From: Betaproteobacteria bacterium
Lineage (GTDB): Bacteria; Pseudomonadota; Gammaproteobacteria; Burkholderiales; SG8-41
DNA length: 16,779 nt
Assembly: GCA_023266245.1 (NCBI GenBank)
Contig: JAHFRO010000048.1
Coordinates: 1-16,779 of the forward strand
Direction of reading: 5' to 3'
Shown here piece by piece: positions 14,521-16,779 of the stretch. The position numbers and the translations under genes are program-made. Within the stretch, counting starts at the first letter, position 1; each line of letters begins with the position of its first letter. Under the pieces are notes generated by a model. That model was given only the letters and a program-made list of their open reading frames with translations. It made no database searches and was not told where the DNA came from.

Positions 14521-15369
14521 ATGCTGCTATTTATCCTGCGGCTGCTCGCGCGCCTGCCCCTGGGATGGCTGCATCGCAGCGGCGCGATGTTGGGCTGGCT
14601 GGTCTACTGGGCCTCGCCTACCTACGCCGCGAGACTCAGGGACAACCTCTACGCGAGCGGCGTGTGCGGCAGCGACGCGCAATGCCGCGCGCTGCTCAGG
14701 GAAGCGATCGCGGAGACCGGCAAGGGCGTGACCGAACTGATCGCGATCTGGTTTGGCGCAGGCGAGAGAGTCGCGCAACTGGTGGTAGAGTGCGAGCGCT
14801 GGAACATCGTGGAAGCCGCTCGCGCGCGCGGCAACGGTATCATTTTCCTCACGCCGCACCTCGGCTGTTTCGAGATCTCCGCGCTCTACGGCGCGCAGCG
14901 CCTGCCGCTCACCGTTCTTTATCGGCCTCCAAAAAAGAGCTGGCTCGAGCCGCTGATGATCGCGGGCCGGCAACGCTGGCAGGCAGTGGTCGCGCCTGCC
15001 AATCTCAAGGGCGTGCGCATGCTCTACAAAGCGCTTGCGCACGGCGAGGCAGTGGGGCTGCTGCCGGACCAGGCGCCCGGCGTGGGGGAAGGGGTGTGGG
15101 CGGACTTCTTCGGGCGCCCCGCTTACACCATGACGCTCGTCCGGCGGCTGCAGCAGATGAGCGGCGCGGCGGTCATCATGGCGTTTGCCGAGCGCTTGCC
15201 GGAAGGGCAAGGTTACCGCCTGCACTTTGAGGAACTCCCGACGGATCGTCTCGACGAGGCCGCACTTAACCGCGCGATCGAGGAACAGGTGCGGCGCTGT
15301 CCCGCGCAATACCTGTGGAGCTACAACCGATTCAAGATTCCGGCGGGCGCTCCCCCGCCGGAATCTTGA
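14521..15369 (+). CDS. Lipid A acyltransferase (LpxL/HtrB family), first copy
   Basis: A 282-residue inner-membrane-associated enzyme that transfers an acyl chain from acyl-ACP to the lipid A precursor. A hydrophobic N-terminal segment (about residues 1-31) anchors it. The catalytic motif is His-Leu-Gly-Cys-Phe-Glu (His113 and Glu118, the H-x4-D/E motif), followed by Tyr-Arg-Pro-Pro-Lys-Lys and Leu-Leu-Pro-Asp-Gln-Ala-Pro, both typical. The C-terminal Gln-Tyr-Leu-Trp-Ser-Tyr-Asn-Arg-Phe-Lys matches the family. The stop lies inside a 14-bp inverted repeat. ATG 14521 has no clear ribosome binding site. It forms a probable operon with the second copy 152 bases downstream. Which acyl position each enzyme fills cannot be told from sequence. 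Confidence 0.92.
   Translation: MLLFILRLLARLPLGWLHRSGAMLGWLVYWASPTYAARLRDNLYASGVCGSDAQCRALLREAIAETGKGVTELIAIWFGAGERVAQLVVECERWNIVEAARARGNGIIFLTPHLGCFEISALYGAQRLPLTVLYRPPKKSWLEPLMIAGRQRWQAVVAPANLKGVRMLYKALAHGEAVGLLPDQAPGVGEGVWADFFGRPAYTMTLVRRLQQMSGAAVIMAFAERLPEGQGYRLHFEELPTDRLDEAALNRAIEEQVRRCPAQYLWSYNRFKIPAGAPPPES
15334..15367. repeat. 14-bp perfect inverted repeat at the end of the first acyltransferase gene
   Basis: AAGATTCCGGCGGG (15334-15347) pairs with its exact complement at 15354-15367 across a 6-base loop. The right arm ends on the first base of the stop codon. No T run follows (GAATGAATGG), so it is not a typical terminator. Confidence 0.75.
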
Positions 15370-15520
15370 ATGAATGGAGCGCGGATTTGCGGACAACTGA
15401 CTTTCTCGAAGGGGGCGATGTTCCCGATGTTCCTATTACTTCAAATATCATGACCGCGAGTCTGGCAGTGGCATCCCTCCGATCCTGCCCCGTGCGCCGT
15501 CGATTCACCCTCTCGGATCC
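15370..15520 (+). other. Gap between the two acyltransferase genes
   Basis: I see no gene and no strong promoter or terminator. It is less GC-biased than the flanking genes. Confidence 0.4.
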
Positions 15521-16390
15521 ATGTTTACGCGATTAGGACTCGCGGTCATCTGGCTGCTGCATTCCCTGCCGCTCGCGCTGCTCGCCCCGCTCGGGCACGC
15601 GCTGGGCCTGGCGCTTTACGCGCTCGGGCGCGAGCGGCGTGAGGTAGCACTCACTAACCTCAGACTGTGCTTTCCGCAATGGAGCGAAACCGAGCGCCGC
15701 CGCGTCGCGCGCCGCCACTTCCGGGCCTTCGGCAGGAGCCTCATCGAGCACGGTACCCTGTGGTGGTCGTCGCGCGAGCGGGTGCAGCGGCTGGTGCGCA
15801 TCGAGGGACTGGAGCACTGGCAGGCGGTGGCCGACCGGCCGGTGATCTGGCTCGCGCCCCATTTCGTCGGGCTCGACATGGGCGGCGTGCGGCTCACTGC
15901 CGATTACCCGCTGGTGTCGGTCTATAGCCACCAGAAAGACCCGGAATTCGATGCCGTGCTCTATCACGGCCGCACCCGCTTCGTGACCCCCGAGCTCTAC
16001 TCCCGGCAGCAGGGCATACGGCCGGTGGTCAAGGCGCTGCGCAAGGGGTTGCCGTTCTATTATCTGCCGGACATGGATTTCGGCGACCGCGATTCGATCT
16101 TCGTGCCGTTCTTCGGCGTGCCGGCGGCGACCATCACCGGCCTCGCACGCATCGCGCGCCTGGCGCACGCGGTGGTGGTGCCGGCGGTCACGCGCCAACT
16201 GCCGGGCGCGGACGGTTACGTGCTCACCTTCTATCCGGCGTGGCGCGACTTTCCGGGCGATGATGACGAGCGCGACACGCGGCGCATGAACGCATTCATC
16301 GAGCAGCGCGTGCTCGAGATGCCGGAGCAGTACTTATGGCTGCACAAGCGCTTCAAGACGCGCCCGCGCGGGGAGGAAAAATTCTATTGA
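15521..16390 (+). CDS. Lipid A acyltransferase (LpxL/LpxM family), second copy
   Basis: A 289-residue paralogue of the preceding enzyme, with a hydrophobic N-terminal segment (about residues 5-35) and the sequence Thr-Asn-Leu-Arg-Leu-Cys-Phe-Pro typical of LpxL-type proteins. The catalytic motif is His-Phe-Val-Gly-Leu-Asp (His114 and Asp119), followed by Tyr-Tyr-Leu-Pro-Asp-Met-Asp-Phe-Gly and the C-terminal Glu-Gln-Tyr-Leu-Trp-Leu-His-Lys-Arg-Phe-Lys. It would add a second secondary acyl chain to lipid A. The two copies are quite different from each other, so they probably have separate acyl or position specificities. ATG 15521 has no good ribosome binding site. It is followed after a short repeat by an acetyltransferase gene. 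Confidence 0.93.
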   Translation: MFTRLGLAVIWLLHSLPLALLAPLGHALGLALYALGRERREVALTNLRLCFPQWSETERRRVARRHFRAFGRSLIEHGTLWWSSRERVQRLVRIEGLEHWQAVADRPVIWLAPHFVGLDMGGVRLTADYPLVSVYSHQKDPEFDAVLYHGRTRFVTPELYSRQQGIRPVVKALRKGLPFYYLPDMDFGDRDSIFVPFFGVPAATITGLARIARLAHAVVVPAVTRQLPGADGYVLTFYPAWRDFPGDDDERDTRRMNAFIEQRVLEMPEQYLWLHKRFKTRPRGEEKFY

Positions 16391-16419
16391 ACCGCCAAGA
16401 CGCCAAGGACGCCAAGAAA
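16391..16419. repeat. CGCCAAGAC-type 9-base tandem repeat
   Basis: Three near-copies of CGCCAAGRM in a row, starting directly after the stop codon of the second acyltransferase. It is another short-unit repeat family of this genome. Confidence 0.6.
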
Positions 16420-16452
16420 ATCTTATCAGGCACCAACGGAACCAGCCCTGAA

Positions 16453-16779
16453 GTGCATGTTTGCATCGTGCCGGTCGCACCGGAAGACGCCGAGCGGGTG
16501 TCGGCGCTCGCCGGCGAGATCTGGCGCGCACACTATCCCGGCATCATCAGCGCGGCGCAGATAGAATACATGCTCGCACAGCGCTACGATCCCGCGCTGG
16601 TGCGCGCGGAACTGCAGCGCGGCGACGTATGGTGGGACAAGCTGCTGATCGGGGAAGAGATAGCGGGGTTCGCATCCTATTTCCTCACCGGCGTTGCAGG
16701 CGAGATGAAGCTCGACAAACTCTATGTGCATCCGCTTCACCAGCAACAGGGCTACGGCGGGATGCTGATCGCGCGTGTC
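16453..16779 (+). CDS. GNAT-family N-acetyltransferase, cut by the window end
   Basis: The first 109 codons of a GNAT acetyltransferase, which would transfer an acetyl group from acetyl-CoA to an amine; the substrate is unknown. Visible features are Ile-Val-Pro-Val-Ala-Pro-Glu-Asp-Ala near the start, a helix with Ile-Trp-Arg-Ala-His-Tyr, the strand Lys-Leu-Asp-Lys-Leu-Tyr-Val-His-Pro (motif A strand) and the acetyl-CoA loop Gln-Gln-Gln-Gly-Tyr-Gly-Gly (the Q/R-x-x-G-x-G/A motif). I chose GTG 16453. A TTG at 16387 would also work, but its first codons come from the short-unit repeat, which argues against it. It may be cotranscribed with the acyltransferases. Confidence 0.8.
   Translation, partial: MHVCIVPVAPEDAERVSALAGEIWRAHYPGIISAAQIEYMLAQRYDPALVRAELQRGDVWWDKLLIGEEIAGFASYFLTGVAGEMKLDKLYVHPLHQQQGYGGMLIARV

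Overview
The window is GC-rich, densely coded and looks chromosomal. Gene content and order suggest a betaproteobacterium: metK diverging from two LpxL-type acyltransferase genes, metK followed by ahcY and a MetF-like gene, and a MidA-type methyltransferase diverging from a pteridine reductase with ttcA downstream. A genus cannot be named from the sequence alone. Many gaps are filled with short-unit repeats, and no rRNA, tRNA, CRISPR array or complete insertion sequence was found.

Layout. 1-1360 is accessory-looking: one copy of a 68-bp hairpin repeat, a DUF6933-type gene, a relic-like stretch and a DUF4926-type gene. 1362-4422 (minus strand) holds a zinc alcohol dehydrogenase, a di-heme cytochrome c with two similar halves, and a MidA/NDUFAF7-type methyltransferase. 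4486-8762 (plus strand) holds a pteridine reductase, ttcA, an unusual HTH-aminotransferase fusion and an alpha/beta-hydrolase-fold protein. 9012-10253 (minus) is a MgtE magnesium channel. 10394-14335 (minus) is a methyl-cycle cluster: metK, ahcY, then a divergent MetF-like protein. 14521-16390 (plus) has two lipid A acyltransferases, and the window ends inside a GNAT acetyltransferase.

How the genes work together. MetK makes S-adenosylmethionine, methyltransferases such as the MidA homologue turn it into S-adenosylhomocysteine, AhcY hydrolyses that to homocysteine and adenosine, and a folate enzyme would supply the methyl group to rebuild methionine. The two acyltransferases add secondary acyl chains to lipid A.

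Most interesting points. (1) A YdaS/Cro-like HTH is fused in frame to a class V aminotransferase with a basic Ala/Lys-rich tail, and the gene is preceded by a promoter-like sequence and a hairpin repeat that supplies its start codon. (2) A perfect 128-bp tandem repeat between metK and ahcY carries copies of the last codons of metK. (3) The hydrolase-fold protein has Gly where the catalytic Ser should be. (4) The MetF-like protein appears to lack the catalytic Glu. (5) Several families of short-unit repeats sit exactly at gene starts and stops.
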